Notes under the pieces: model-generated | Seen by the model: only the letters and a program-made list of their open reading frames with translations | Told to the model about the DNA's origin: nothing | Database searches by the model: none | Part shown: in pieces, positions 23,823 to 32,361 of the stretch | Numbering within the stretch: the stretch's first letter is position 1 | Layout of the letters: each line of letters starts with the position of its first letter | NCBI GenBank assembly: GCA_030748495.1 | Contig: JASMLX010000058.1 | Coordinates: 1-39,177, forward strand | Source: Candidatus Poribacteria bacterium | GTDB lineage: Bacteria > Poribacteria > WGA-4E > UBA9662 | DNA length: 39,177 bases | Direction of reading: 5' to 3' | Translations under genes and position numbers: made by a program

Positions 23823-24797
23823 TTAGACAGCATCCATTCTCTCTCCATAAACTCCCAATCGACGATATCGGTCATAACGCTGTTGTACCAGTGTATCTCT
23901 ATCAATGGTTATCAAATCGGCCAAATGTTTTTTTATAGCCTTTTTGACGTTGCGCGTGGCTTGCACTGGATTTCGGTGTGCTCCTCCTAGCGGTTCACGG
24001 ATAATTCCGTCAATAATGCTGAGTTGGATTAGATCTTCTGCAATTGGCTTATACCCTTCTGCAGCCTCTGGAGCATGCTCGCCGTTGTCTTTCCAGACGA
24101 TTCCGCTACAGGCTTCAGGAGGGGCAACACAATAAATGGCATATTCCATCATCAGGACTCGATCCCCAGCAGCAATGGCCAATGCTCCTCCACTTCCCCC
24201 TTCACCGATTACAACGACCAGAATCGGGACAGGTAAGCGAGCCATCTCAGCTAAGTTTTCGGCAATGGCGACCGACTGGCCTCGCTCCTCCGAACCTCGG
24301 TCAAAGTGGGCGCCTGGTGTATCGACGAGGCTAATGATTGGTCGGTCAAACTTCTCAGCTAACTTCATTAACCGTTTGGCTTTTCGGTAACCTTCCGGAC
24401 GTGTATACCCAAAACTCATCTCCTGCCGCTCTTTCAGATCTCGTCCTTTTTGTTGTGCCAGATAAACAATCGGTTGCTCCTCAAACCAAGCCAAACCACC
24501 GACTAAAGCACGGTCATCACCGTAGCATTTATCGCCGTGGAGCTCTACAGGATCATCAAACAGTGCATCGATATAGGCGAACGACTGAGGACGTTGCTCG
24601 TGGCGTGACAACTGTACTTTATCCCAGCGAGTTAGCTTTTTAAAGATTTTGCGCGTTTGGGCTTTTGCGTTTTCTTCCAACGCTGTCAGCCCCTTGGAAA
24701 TATCAATCTCTGGATTAGCTCCAGCAAAGGCCTTTAGTTGCTGGAGCTGAGTGTCGAGTTCAATTAACGGTTTCTCGAAGTTGAGTTTGCTCTGCAT
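23823..24797 (-). CDS. accA: acetyl-CoA carboxylase carboxyltransferase alpha subunit
   Basis: The alpha subunit of the carboxyltransferase that makes malonyl-CoA, the first step of fatty acid synthesis. Landmarks are LNFEKPLIELDTQLQQLK at the N-terminus, GQ-like YLAQQKGRDLKERQEMSFGY, IGEGGSGGALAIAAGDRV (oxyanion glycines) and EPLGGAHRNP near the end. I chose the ATG at 24797 (324 residues) because family members start near here; an in-frame GTG at 24824 would add nine unlikely residues and lies in a palindrome. The usual PGAYPGxGAEERGQ loop reads PGAHFDRGSEERGQ, a clear deviation. accD is not in the window. dprA lies upstream on the same strand, with a short gap. Confidence 0.92.
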   Translation of the reverse strand: MQSKLNFEKPLIELDTQLQQLKAFAGANPEIDISKGLTALEENAKAQTRKIFKKLTRWDKVQLSRHEQRPQSFAYIDALFDDPVELHGDKCYGDDRALVGGLAWFEEQPIVYLAQQKGRDLKERQEMSFGYTRPEGYRKAKRLMKLAEKFDRPIISLVDTPGAHFDRGSEERGQSVAIAENLAEMARLPVPILVVVIGEGGSGGALAIAAGDRVLMMEYAIYCVAPPEACSGIVWKDNGEHAPEAAEGYKPIAEDLIQLSIIDGIIREPLGGAHRNPVQATRNVKKAIKKHLADLITIDRDTLVQQRYDRYRRLGVYGERMDAV

Positions 24798-24809
24798 CTT
24801 ATTATCAGT

Positions 24810-24829
24810 GCCGGATGAATTCACCCGGC
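24810..24829. repeat. 20-bp near-perfect palindrome upstream of accA
   Basis: GCCGGATGAATTCACCCGGC is self-complementary apart from one base pair and lies 13 bases before the accA ATG. It lacks a T-run, so it is a candidate operator or mRNA hairpin rather than a terminator for dprA. Confidence 0.5.
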
Positions 24830-24859
24830 TTATTGTATGTGGTGTTCAATTGCCCGCCC

Positions 24860-26110
24860 CTATCTTCCCCGGTTAGCGTCGAAAACATGTTTAAAGTGTT
24901 TACCGGGTAGCTGCTCCACCAACCCTTTTAGTTCCAACAAGGTTAAGGTACTTGAGATCTTATGAACTGGCAAAACCGTTACTCGTACAATTTGATCAAT
25001 ATGAATCCCCGCCGATTCGGTTCCACTAATCGCCGATAGAATCTGTGTTTCCTCTGCGGACAAATTTTCAGTTGGTGGAGCTGCATCTGCGATTGCAGGC
25101 TCTTCCGTCTTTCTGCTTCCTTCTTCTATATCTGATATATCTGACGATGCCTGTTCCCGACCCGACCTACGGTTGGTAGAATCAGTGGATTCTGTCGTGT
25201 GTTGAAGGGAACCACTGGAAGGGTCAAACATTGGCTGAAAACTGGGTAACGCGTCTAGAATATCTTCCACAGTATGGACTAGTGTTGCACCTTGATTAAT
25301 TAAGCGATGAGTGCCTATAGAAACACGAGACAAGATTTGCCCCGGTACGGCAAAAACCTCTCGTCCTTGTTCGGCTGCCAATCGAGCTGTGATTAAAGAT
25401 CCACTTCGCTCAGAGGCTTCAACCACAACGGTACCTTCAGATAGACCGCTGATCAATCGATTTCGCCTCGGAAAATTGGCGGCTTTGGGTTTAGTTGCCA
25501 TCGAGAACTCCGAGATAACAGCACCACTTCGCACAATCTGCGCCAGAAGGTCTCGATTCTCGACAGGGTAAGTTCGACTCAAACCACAACCCATAACCGC
25601 AATTGTGATTCCGTTAGTCTCAAGTACCCCACGATGGGCGGCTGCATCTATTCCACGAGCTGCCCCACTGACAATCGTCATGCCCCGTTTAGCACACTGA
25701 CAAGCCAATTCATAGCTGACTTTTTGCCCATAAGTCGTTGGTTCCCGTGTACCAACGATCGATAGCCAGGGAATATTTTTAGCTGGCAGGTTGCCCTTGA
25801 GATAAAGGATGGGAGGTGGATCAGCAATCTCTTTTAGTAGAACTGGATAGGCAGGATCGGTTAACGTAATTACCTCACAATCGTGCTTCTGAATCAGTTC
25901 CATCTCCCGGTCGATCGAGACGCGGGATTTTTCGTAAACAATCCGTTGTAACACACTCTGATTGATCTCGGTCTCAATGTTTTTAATCTCAGAGGCCGTC
26001 AAGGCTAAGATCTGCTCCGCGGACTCGAAAGCTTGCAGCAGATCTTGGATTGTTTTCGAACCAATGCCTGGAATCAAGTTGAGGTGAATCAGGGATTTAT
26101 CGATCGACAT
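24860..26110 (-). CDS. dprA: DNA processing protein DprA
   Basis: DprA guards incoming single-stranded DNA during natural transformation and loads RecA. Its Rossmann-like core has LSIVGTREPTTYGQKV, IVSGAARGIDAAAHRG, VMGCGLSRTYPVEN, FPRRNRLISGLSEGTVVVEA and SGSLITARLAAEQGREVFAVP. An N-terminal helix-hairpin-helix (LNLIPGIGSKTIQDLLQAF) and a C-terminal winged helix (about 345-410) flank the core. Between core and winged helix is a disordered serine-rich linker of about 60 residues. The 416-residue length is normal for the three-domain form. No clear ribosome site precedes the ATG. Its presence suggests DNA uptake or recombination ability, but no com genes are here. Confidence 0.94.
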   Translation of the reverse strand: MSIDKSLIHLNLIPGIGSKTIQDLLQAFESAEQILALTASEIKNIETEINQSVLQRIVYEKSRVSIDREMELIQKHDCEVITLTDPAYPVLLKEIADPPPILYLKGNLPAKNIPWLSIVGTREPTTYGQKVSYELACQCAKRGMTIVSGAARGIDAAAHRGVLETNGITIAVMGCGLSRTYPVENRDLLAQIVRSGAVISEFSMATKPKAANFPRRNRLISGLSEGTVVVEASERSGSLITARLAAEQGREVFAVPGQILSRVSIGTHRLINQGATLVHTVEDILDALPSFQPMFDPSSGSLQHTTESTDSTNRRSGREQASSDISDIEEGSRKTEEPAIADAAPPTENLSAEETQILSAISGTESAGIHIDQIVRVTVLPVHKISSTLTLLELKGLVEQLPGKHFKHVFDANRGR

Positions 26111-26234
26111 TGTCGCGTTGCTAACAAGATCTAACGTTTAGAATACAAACTATCTCATCGTACGACTTTTTGCATCTGCGCATACATCAGCTCTAGTTGG
26201 CAGGCTTAATACTTCCAACCCTTAGCTCGCTCTT

Positions 26235-26852
26235 CTATGGTGTGGGTTTAGCTGCTGGTTCCTCCATTGGCACAGCGTAGTAGACTTCGATCTCACGAAT
26301 CTTTTTGTAGGTCACCGTCGGAGCTCCACCTTCACCAACGGTACGGCGCTTTTGTCCTCCAACACGGCGCGAGTCCCAGCGGTTGGGTACCCTAATTTGC
26401 AAATGCGTGGTTGTGATTGGCTCCGGATGGATATATTTGTAAGCCTTGGAGACATTATTTTTAACTTCTTTCAGTAGCTGCCACTCCCCATCCTTGTCTT
26501 TGTATAAAATATTAAAAAACTCCAGTTCATACTGGTCACACGTTACTACAATTTTCTGAATGGTTTGTGGTTTAATCCAACGTAGTGTTGCTTGCGAGAA
26601 TTTATCTGCCGCCTCGACTGCCTTTTGATCGCGTGTTTCCGGAATCAAGGGTGAGGTTTCAGCGTAGGTGTTAATATTATCATCGTGCATCCCAGATTCG
26701 AGACTTTTGCTACCTTCTCGACCACTACTAGCAACAAGAGCAATATTCTCACTCCAATTGTACTTTGGACCGCTCAAGACGCACCCCATGGTACATAGAG
26801 CGTAAGCTAAAAAAACAAAAGTGACTGCTGACTTCCAATTAGGCTGTCGCAT
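26235..26852 (-). CDS. putative lipoprotein with discoidin-like domain
   Basis: A 205-residue exported protein. The N-terminus has a hydrophobic helix followed by CysThrMetGlyCys, with Cys24 as the likely lipid-bearing residue; the motif is not a perfect lipobox. The middle part reads ATLRWIKPQTIQKIVVTC, then FNILYKDKDGEWQLLKEV, then THLQIRVPNRW and REIEVYYA at the end, the pattern of F5/8 type C (discoidin) folds that bind sugars or lipids. The C-terminal tail is proline-rich. TCCTCC just upstream on the plus strand (26859-26866 region) gives a GGAGGA ribosome site. It interrupts an otherwise housekeeping gene run, between cysS and dprA. Function unknown. Confidence 0.75.
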   Translation of the reverse strand: MRQPNWKSAVTFVFLAYALCTMGCVLSGPKYNWSENIALVASSGREGSKSLESGMHDDNINTYAETSPLIPETRDQKAVEAADKFSQATLRWIKPQTIQKIVVTCDQYELEFFNILYKDKDGEWQLLKEVKNNVSKAYKYIHPEPITTTHLQIRVPNRWDSRRVGGQKRRTVGEGGAPTVTYKKIREIEVYYAVPMEEPAAKPTP

Positions 26853-26951
26853 ATTTTCCTCCTTTAAATTTTCATTTAATCTATGGTTTGTTCAAGACCT
26901 TGGTTCGAAACCCTTGTCAGTCCCGACTCAACTAAGGGGCAGTGGCTTCAA

Positions 26952-28430
26952 CTATTGTTGCTGCCAAGTTGTCCCAGACTTCGAATCCTTTAATTCAATA
27001 CTGAGTTCAGCCAATTGATTCCGTATCTGGTCGGCAGTTTCCCAATCTTTACGTTGTCGAGCCGACTGCCGCAGTTCTAAAATCAGATTCATTAGCGGCT
27101 CTACCAGTAAATCATCACCAGCCACCGATTTATCATGATTGTAAATCCCCAAGATTTGACAGGTAGTCGCCAATGCTTGATAGGCCTGACCAAGTTCAAC
27201 CTCAGTCGGTCTCTCTACCTGGTTGCTATGTTGAAGCCTTCGATTAACCTGTCCAACCAGCGTGTAAACTGCGCCCATGGCAGAGGCGGTATTGAAGTCA
27301 TCGTCCATCGCACTCTCGAAACTAGTTCGCATTTGATCGACAGTTTCGGTCAAAGTCGAATCGACAAGTTGATTATTTTCCCTGATCAGTTCTGCCTTCG
27401 ATTGAGTTGAAGTCACTAACCGTGGATCGACGTCTGGAGGCGAATACTGTTGGATCCTAGAGATACAGTTCTGGAGACGTCGGACCGCACTTCGTGATTC
27501 GGCTAAGCTGTGTTGGTTGTAGTTCAATGGGTGTCGATAGTGTGCCGATAATAGGAAATGACGAATTGTTTCTGGCGTATATTCTTTGAGCGCATCGCGG
27601 ATGAAAATAAAATTACCTTCTGACTTACCCATTCGACCACCGTTCACTTGTAAGAAAGCCGTATGTACCCAATAACGAGCGAAGGGTTTTCCTGTTACGG
27701 CTTCACTCTGCGCAATTTCATTTTCGTGGTGTGGGAACTGTAGATCTTGTCCTCCGGCGTGAATGTCGATTGTCTCACCTAAATGTTTGATAGCCATAGC
27801 AGAACATTCGATATGCCACCCCGGACGTCCTTTGCCCCACGGGCTATCCCACCAAGGTTCATCTGGCTTAACTGCTTTCCACAGGTCAAAATCACGTGGG
27901 TCTTCTTTCCGATGATTGATCTCCACCCGTGCACCAGCGAGTAGATCCTCCAAATTCCGGTTAGATAACTTGCCATAACCCTCAAATCGGGTCACACGGT
28001 AATAAATATCACCTTCACTTTCATAGGCATACCCCTTCTGAATCAGGTTTCGGATCAAATCGATTATTTCGGTAATGTGGTCTGTCGCACACGGATGAAC
28101 ATCAGCTGGACGAATACCCAATTCTTCGGAGTCAGCAAAGTAGCCATCGATATACTGCTGTGCTAGCTGGGCAGCATCAACTCCCTGCTCATTAGCGCGA
28201 TGAATGATTTTATCGTCGATATCGGTCAAGTTTTGAACCAACCGAACTCGATAGCCCTTGTATTCTAGATATCGTCGAATGATATCCGAAACTAGAAAAG
28301 TGCGGGCATTGCCAATATGGAAATAGTCGTAGACAGTTGGACCACAGCTGTACATGGTAACATGATCTTTCTTAATCGGAACAAAATCTTCCAACTGCTG
28401 GCTGAGGGAATTATAAATCTTTAGTGACAT
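26952..28430 (-). CDS. cysS: cysteinyl-tRNA synthetase
   Basis: Charges tRNA(Cys) with cysteine. Class I marks are SCGPTVYDYFHIGNAR (zinc cysteine plus the HIGH-type motif HIGN), WHIECSAMAIKHLG and FPHHENEIAQSEA (remaining zinc ligands), and GGRMGKSEGNF in place of the usual KMSKS, with glycine for the first serine. I set the start at the ATG at 28430 (MSLKIYNSLSQQLEDFVP), which is where family members begin; an in-frame TTG at 28484 would add 18 atypical residues. It follows ispDF closely on the same strand, an order like that in Firmicutes. Confidence 0.94.
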   Translation of the reverse strand: MSLKIYNSLSQQLEDFVPIKKDHVTMYSCGPTVYDYFHIGNARTFLVSDIIRRYLEYKGYRVRLVQNLTDIDDKIIHRANEQGVDAAQLAQQYIDGYFADSEELGIRPADVHPCATDHITEIIDLIRNLIQKGYAYESEGDIYYRVTRFEGYGKLSNRNLEDLLAGARVEINHRKEDPRDFDLWKAVKPDEPWWDSPWGKGRPGWHIECSAMAIKHLGETIDIHAGGQDLQFPHHENEIAQSEAVTGKPFARYWVHTAFLQVNGGRMGKSEGNFIFIRDALKEYTPETIRHFLLSAHYRHPLNYNQHSLAESRSAVRRLQNCISRIQQYSPPDVDPRLVTSTQSKAELIRENNQLVDSTLTETVDQMRTSFESAMDDDFNTASAMGAVYTLVGQVNRRLQHSNQVERPTEVELGQAYQALATTCQILGIYNHDKSVAGDDLLVEPLMNLILELRQSARQRKDWETADQIRNQLAELSIELKDSKSGTTWQQQ

Positions 28431-28487
28431 AAGTGTGCCAGTTCCCCGGTCAGATCGAGGACAAGAATCAATGTTGACGGTCAATTA

Positions 28488-29825
28488 TTAGTATGAGTCA
28501 TTTTCTAAAGAAAGATTGCAGACTGCCTGTACGGCAATAGCCTGGCTTTGACCAATGAAGCCAAGCCCTTCTGCCGTGGTAGCTTTGATGTTGATCCGGG
28601 TTGAATCTACCTTCAGCGTCTGAGCCAATCTCTGCCTCATTAGCGGAATATAAGCCGCCAATTTAGGGCGTTGGCAAATAACAGTAGCATCTATATTTTG
28701 TACATGAAGGTCATGATTATCACCGTTGGAATGGACGAGTCGATTGACATGGTCAAGCAAAATGAGACTGTCGATACCAGCGTAGCGAGGGTCGGTATCG
28801 GGAAAGTGTTGCCCAATGTCGCCTAACGCAGCCGCGCCTAACATAGCATCACAGATGGCGTGTGTCAACACATCCGCATCGGAATGCCCCAGTAATCCAA
28901 GTTCAAATGGAATCTCCACGCCGCCCAAAATCAATTTACGGTTCGGAACTAGCCGGTGTAGATCATAGCCAATACCTGTTCGGCTAACCAATCGAGTTTT
29001 CACTTGGGCTTGCTGAGTCGATCCCATTAAAAAAGTGTGGGCAATCTCCATATCTTCAGGCGTCGTAATTTTCAGGTTACGGTAATCTCCTTCGACAAGT
29101 TTGACGGGGGCGCCAAATTGTTCGACCAACGCCGCATCATCAGTGGCTAAGATTCCTCGGCGTTGCGCCAACAAATGCGCATCCAAAAGGAGATCTTTTC
29201 TAAAAACTTGCGGTGTCTGTACCGCCCACAAGTTTTGGCGGTCTGGCGTTTCAACCGCTAATAGGTCTTGATTGGCAACTTTGATGGTATCCTTCACGGG
29301 CACTGCTAATGTTGCCGCTTGAAACTTGTAGGCTACCGCCAGACACCGTTCGATCTGTGATGTCGTTGCAAATGGACGAACAGCATCGTGGACAGCGATC
29401 CAGTCCGTATCTTCAGGAACGATCTGTAGACCGCAAAAAACAGATTCCTGACGGGTTGCCCCTCCAGCAACCAACTGTATCGGTGTCTCGAAATTATAGG
29501 GCTCTATTGTTTCCGATTGACATCTCTCGATATCGTCTTTTCCAACGACGACCAAAATCCGATTTACACTAGGGACCTGGTCGAATACTTGAAGCGTATG
29601 ACTTAAAATCGGCCTATCTCCCAAATGGAGATAGGTTTTCTTCGTTGGTTGACCGTTTAAAACCGTCCGATTGGTAAGTCGGCGGTTTTTGGCCTCAGTA
29701 CGAAGATCGCCCATGCGACTTCCACTTCCAGCTGCTGGAATGAGGGCGCATATTTTCTGATTGATTTCTACTAGACCTTCCGTTGATGTCGGAATAGTGA
29801 TTACTCTCTGTAGGGTTGCCTTCAT
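28488..29825 (-). CDS. ispDF: bifunctional IspD-IspF enzyme of the MEP pathway
   Basis: A fusion of two enzymes of the non-mevalonate isoprenoid route, 445 residues. Residues about 25-260 are IspD, which links CTP to methylerythritol phosphate: ALIPAAGSGSRMG nucleotide loop, VVGKDDIERC, and IAVHDAVRPF. Residues about 282-440 are IspF, which makes the cyclodiphosphate: GIGYDLHRL with metal ligands Asp and His, LGHSDADVLTHAICDAMLGA, DIGQHFPDTDPRYAG and ATTAEGLGFIGQ. The two halves are joined by a short linker with no break. The ATG at 29825 makes the gene overlap the upstream yacL-like gene by 131 bases; the IspD core itself begins near 29753, still inside the overlap. IspE is not in the window. 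Confidence 0.94.
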   Translation of the reverse strand: MKATLQRVITIPTSTEGLVEINQKICALIPAAGSGSRMGDLRTEAKNRRLTNRTVLNGQPTKKTYLHLGDRPILSHTLQVFDQVPSVNRILVVVGKDDIERCQSETIEPYNFETPIQLVAGGATRQESVFCGLQIVPEDTDWIAVHDAVRPFATTSQIERCLAVAYKFQAATLAVPVKDTIKVANQDLLAVETPDRQNLWAVQTPQVFRKDLLLDAHLLAQRRGILATDDAALVEQFGAPVKLVEGDYRNLKITTPEDMEIAHTFLMGSTQQAQVKTRLVSRTGIGYDLHRLVPNRKLILGGVEIPFELGLLGHSDADVLTHAICDAMLGAAALGDIGQHFPDTDPRYAGIDSLILLDHVNRLVHSNGDNHDLHVQNIDATVICQRPKLAAYIPLMRQRLAQTLKVDSTRINIKATTAEGLGFIGQSQAIAVQAVCNLSLENDSY

Positions 29826-30819
29826 ATCCGACTTTTCGGGTGAATATCATTCGTCCTGCGCTGGTTTGTAAGGTTTGCGTGACAACCGCTTCGACTGTTT
29901 TGCCGATAAAATCATGTGCCCCCTCGACAACGACCATGGTTCCATCGTCGAGATAGCCAACCCCTTGATTGGGTTCTTTACCTTCTCGCGTAATTCGAAT
30001 CTCGACCTGCTCGCCAGCAATAAAGTTAGGGCGAACCGAGTTCGCCAGTTCGTTGATGTTCAAAACCGTTACGCCCTGGAGCTCAGCTACCTTGTTAAGG
30101 TTGAAGTCGTTGGTCAGAATCTGGGCACTACGCTTTCGTGCTAATCTCACCAATTTGGCATCAACCTCTGGCACGTCGAGAAAATCATCCTCTGTGATCT
30201 CAGTTTCAATGCCGGGATCATTTTGCAAAGCGTGTAAAATATCAAAGCCACGCCGCCCCTTTTCACGGCGAAGCTCATCGGTCGAGTCAGCAATATGCTG
30301 AAGCTCATTTAGCACAAATCTGGGGATTAACAGAATTCCATCGACAAACCCTGTATGGCAAATCTCTAAGATACGACCATCGATAATGACGCTAGTATCT
30401 AGAATTCTGGATTGGAGTATTAACTCCTCTGTCAAATCAGAATCTTCAAGATTCGGCAGAGGGATAAATATCGAGAGGTGGGGCCGATTATGGTAGCCGA
30501 CTATCATCCCGCCGTACATGAACAGCAGAGTAATTCCAGCAATAACATAGCGATCAATTGCTCCTAATTCAGGTTTAACAGTATGAATAATAAAGGTAGA
30601 AATACCGGCCAGAACGATTCCTAAGACAAACCCAACAAGGGCTGAAAATAGATCTGGTAAACGCCGACTAAAGTCGGACGACTCATTGGTTAGGGATTCA
30701 AATGTAGCTAAAATAATCGCTAACGTTGCGCCTGTTGCACCACCGAATCTATCTGCTAGTGCAAAACCAAATAACCCACTAACCAGCACGAAACCAATGC
30801 GAATTAACCAAATAAGCAC
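29695..30819 (-). CDS. yacL: YacL-type membrane protein with PIN and TRAM domains
   Basis: A 374-residue protein with four N-terminal membrane helices (residues 1-110), then a PIN nuclease-like domain with ILDTSVIIDGRILEI, FVLNELQHIAD, VDAKLVRLA and LTNDFNLNKVAEL (acidic metal ligands kept), then a TRAM RNA-binding domain from NSVRPNFIAGEQVEIRI to TSAGRMIFTR. After that comes an unusual tail of about 45 residues, rich in serine, lysine and histidine, which overlaps the start of ispDF in another frame. The start is GTG at 30819, with AGAGGA upstream. In other bacteria YacL sits beside ispD, as here. Its RNA target is unknown. Confidence 0.9.
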   Translation of the reverse strand: MLIWLIRIGFVLVSGLFGFALADRFGGATGATLAIILATFESLTNESSDFSRRLPDLFSALVGFVLGIVLAGISTFIIHTVKPELGAIDRYVIAGITLLFMYGGMIVGYHNRPHLSIFIPLPNLEDSDLTEELILQSRILDTSVIIDGRILEICHTGFVDGILLIPRFVLNELQHIADSTDELRREKGRRGFDILHALQNDPGIETEITEDDFLDVPEVDAKLVRLARKRSAQILTNDFNLNKVAELQGVTVLNINELANSVRPNFIAGEQVEIRITREGKEPNQGVGYLDDGTMVVVEGAHDFIGKTVEAVVTQTLQTSAGRMIFTRKVGYEGNPTESNHYSDINGRSSRNQSENMRPHSSSWKWKSHGRSSY

Positions 30820-30970
30820 AGGGGGGATCCTCTGTCTGGGTGGGGAGGTAGTAATAAAGACTCAACACCGACCTGCCACCGACTGAAATTGGATGTTTAT
30901 GAAGACTTCGCCTTCCCACAATAAGACGATGAGATACGCTCTTCGATCGGCACCATCTATATTTATAATA

Positions 30971-32350
30971 TTATAAAAGTGCGCTCAGTGCACCGTGAAG
31001 ATCTGTTACGCTAACTAGTTCTATTTCCTCCCTTAGTCCGCTGGTTGTATCAGCTAAATAGTTTTTACGATTGTATTCTGGGAAAACAGCTCGGTTGAAC
31101 CCCAATTTTGACGCCTCTCTTAATCGCCGGTCGACATGGGTAACCGGCCGAATCTCTCCACCTAATCCCACTTCTCCGATAACGACCGTTTTCTGCGGAA
31201 TCGGAATATCACGATGGTTAGAGGCAATTGCCATCACAATCCCTAGATCTACACCTCGTTCGTCGACCCGCATACCACCGGTGACATTGACAAAAACATC
31301 GGCGTCACCAATGTCAAAACCGACCCGCTTTTGTAAAACTGCTACTAGCAATGCAATTCGCTGGCGATCCGTGCCCGTTGCCGTATTACGTGGAATCCCA
31401 AAGTTTGAGGGCGCAACCAAGGCTTGCAACTCAAATAGAATCGGTCGAGTTCCTTCAATACTAGACACAACCACTGAGCCGGAGATATTTTCGACACGGT
31501 CACTTATAAACAGTTCCGATGGGTTGGCGACCTCTACCAAACCGAGAGTTGACATTTCAAAAACACCGATCTCATTAGTTGACCCGAACCGATTCTTAAC
31601 CGCTCGTAAAACCCGGTAAACATGGTGGTTTTCGCCCTCAAAATAGAGAACGGTGTCCACCATGTGTTCCAGTACTTTCGGCCCAGCCAAAGAACCATCT
31701 TTAGTAACATGACCAACCAGAATTAGTGGAATATTTTTGGTCTTGGCCAAAATTAACAGATGTCCAGCACTTTCTCTAACCTGAGTTACACTACCTGCCG
31801 CAGATTGCAACTGAGGCTGGAAAACCGTCTGGATAGAGTCGATGACTACTACGATCGGATTTAGATTGACGATATGAGATTCAATCTGTTCCAAACTATT
31901 TTCGCAAAGAACATACAACGAATTTGAATGGATGTCAAGTCTATTTGCACGTAACTTGGTCTGACTGACCGACTCCTCGCCTGAAACATACAGAACAGTA
32001 CCATAACGTTGGCTTAATGCATCGGTCGCTTGCAGCAAAAGCGTTGATTTCCCAATACCAGGATCTCCAGCAATCAGGCTAACAGAACCGGGAACAATTC
32101 CACCGCCGAGAACCCGGTCTAATTCCCCAATTTGCGTACTGAGCCGATCATGCTCGGTGGCAGTAATATCTGTAATCGGTTCGGGAACACTGGAGGTCAG
32201 CGCTGAATGCTGTTGCTTCCCTTTTTCGGAGATAACCATCTCTTCTACAAAGCTATTCCACTGGTTACAATCTGGACAGCGACCCAACCAACGAAGCGAA
32301 ATATGACCGCACTCTTGGCAAATAAATTGAGATCTTTTTCCTTTTCCCAT
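30971..32350 (-). CDS. radA: DNA repair protein RadA (Sms)
   Basis: A RecA-related ATPase that helps branch migration in recombination. The N-terminal zinc finger is CQECGHISLRWLGRCPDCNQW; Walker A is AGDPGIGKSTLLLQATD; the RadA-specific KNRFG motif appears in RAVKNRFGSTNEIGVFEM; the C-terminal quarter is a Lon-like domain (GGMRVDERGVDLGIVMAIA, GEVGLGGEIRPV). I chose the ATG at 32350 (MGKGKRSQFICQECG), which matches family N-termini, over a GTG at 32368 that overlaps the previous stop codon. The gene precedes yacL on the same strand, with a 150-base gap. Confidence 0.95.
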   Translation of the reverse strand: MGKGKRSQFICQECGHISLRWLGRCPDCNQWNSFVEEMVISEKGKQQHSALTSSVPEPITDITATEHDRLSTQIGELDRVLGGGIVPGSVSLIAGDPGIGKSTLLLQATDALSQRYGTVLYVSGEESVSQTKLRANRLDIHSNSLYVLCENSLEQIESHIVNLNPIVVVIDSIQTVFQPQLQSAAGSVTQVRESAGHLLILAKTKNIPLILVGHVTKDGSLAGPKVLEHMVDTVLYFEGENHHVYRVLRAVKNRFGSTNEIGVFEMSTLGLVEVANPSELFISDRVENISGSVVVSSIEGTRPILFELQALVAPSNFGIPRNTATGTDRQRIALLVAVLQKRVGFDIGDADVFVNVTGGMRVDERGVDLGIVMAIASNHRDIPIPQKTVVIGEVGLGGEIRPVTHVDRRLREASKLGFNRAVFPEYNRKNYLADTTSGLREEIELVSVTDLHGALSALL

Positions 32351-32361
32351 TTTAGTTGCGC

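Noticed and set aside
28431..28484. Longer cysS start at TTG 28484
   Set aside because: It adds 18 residues with no family match, while the ATG at 28430 begins exactly where cysteinyl-tRNA synthetases begin.
31071..31619. 182-codon plus-strand open frame opposite radA
   Set aside because: It is antisense to the conserved Lon-like half of RadA; composition is typical of a shadow frame, and it has no ribosome site.
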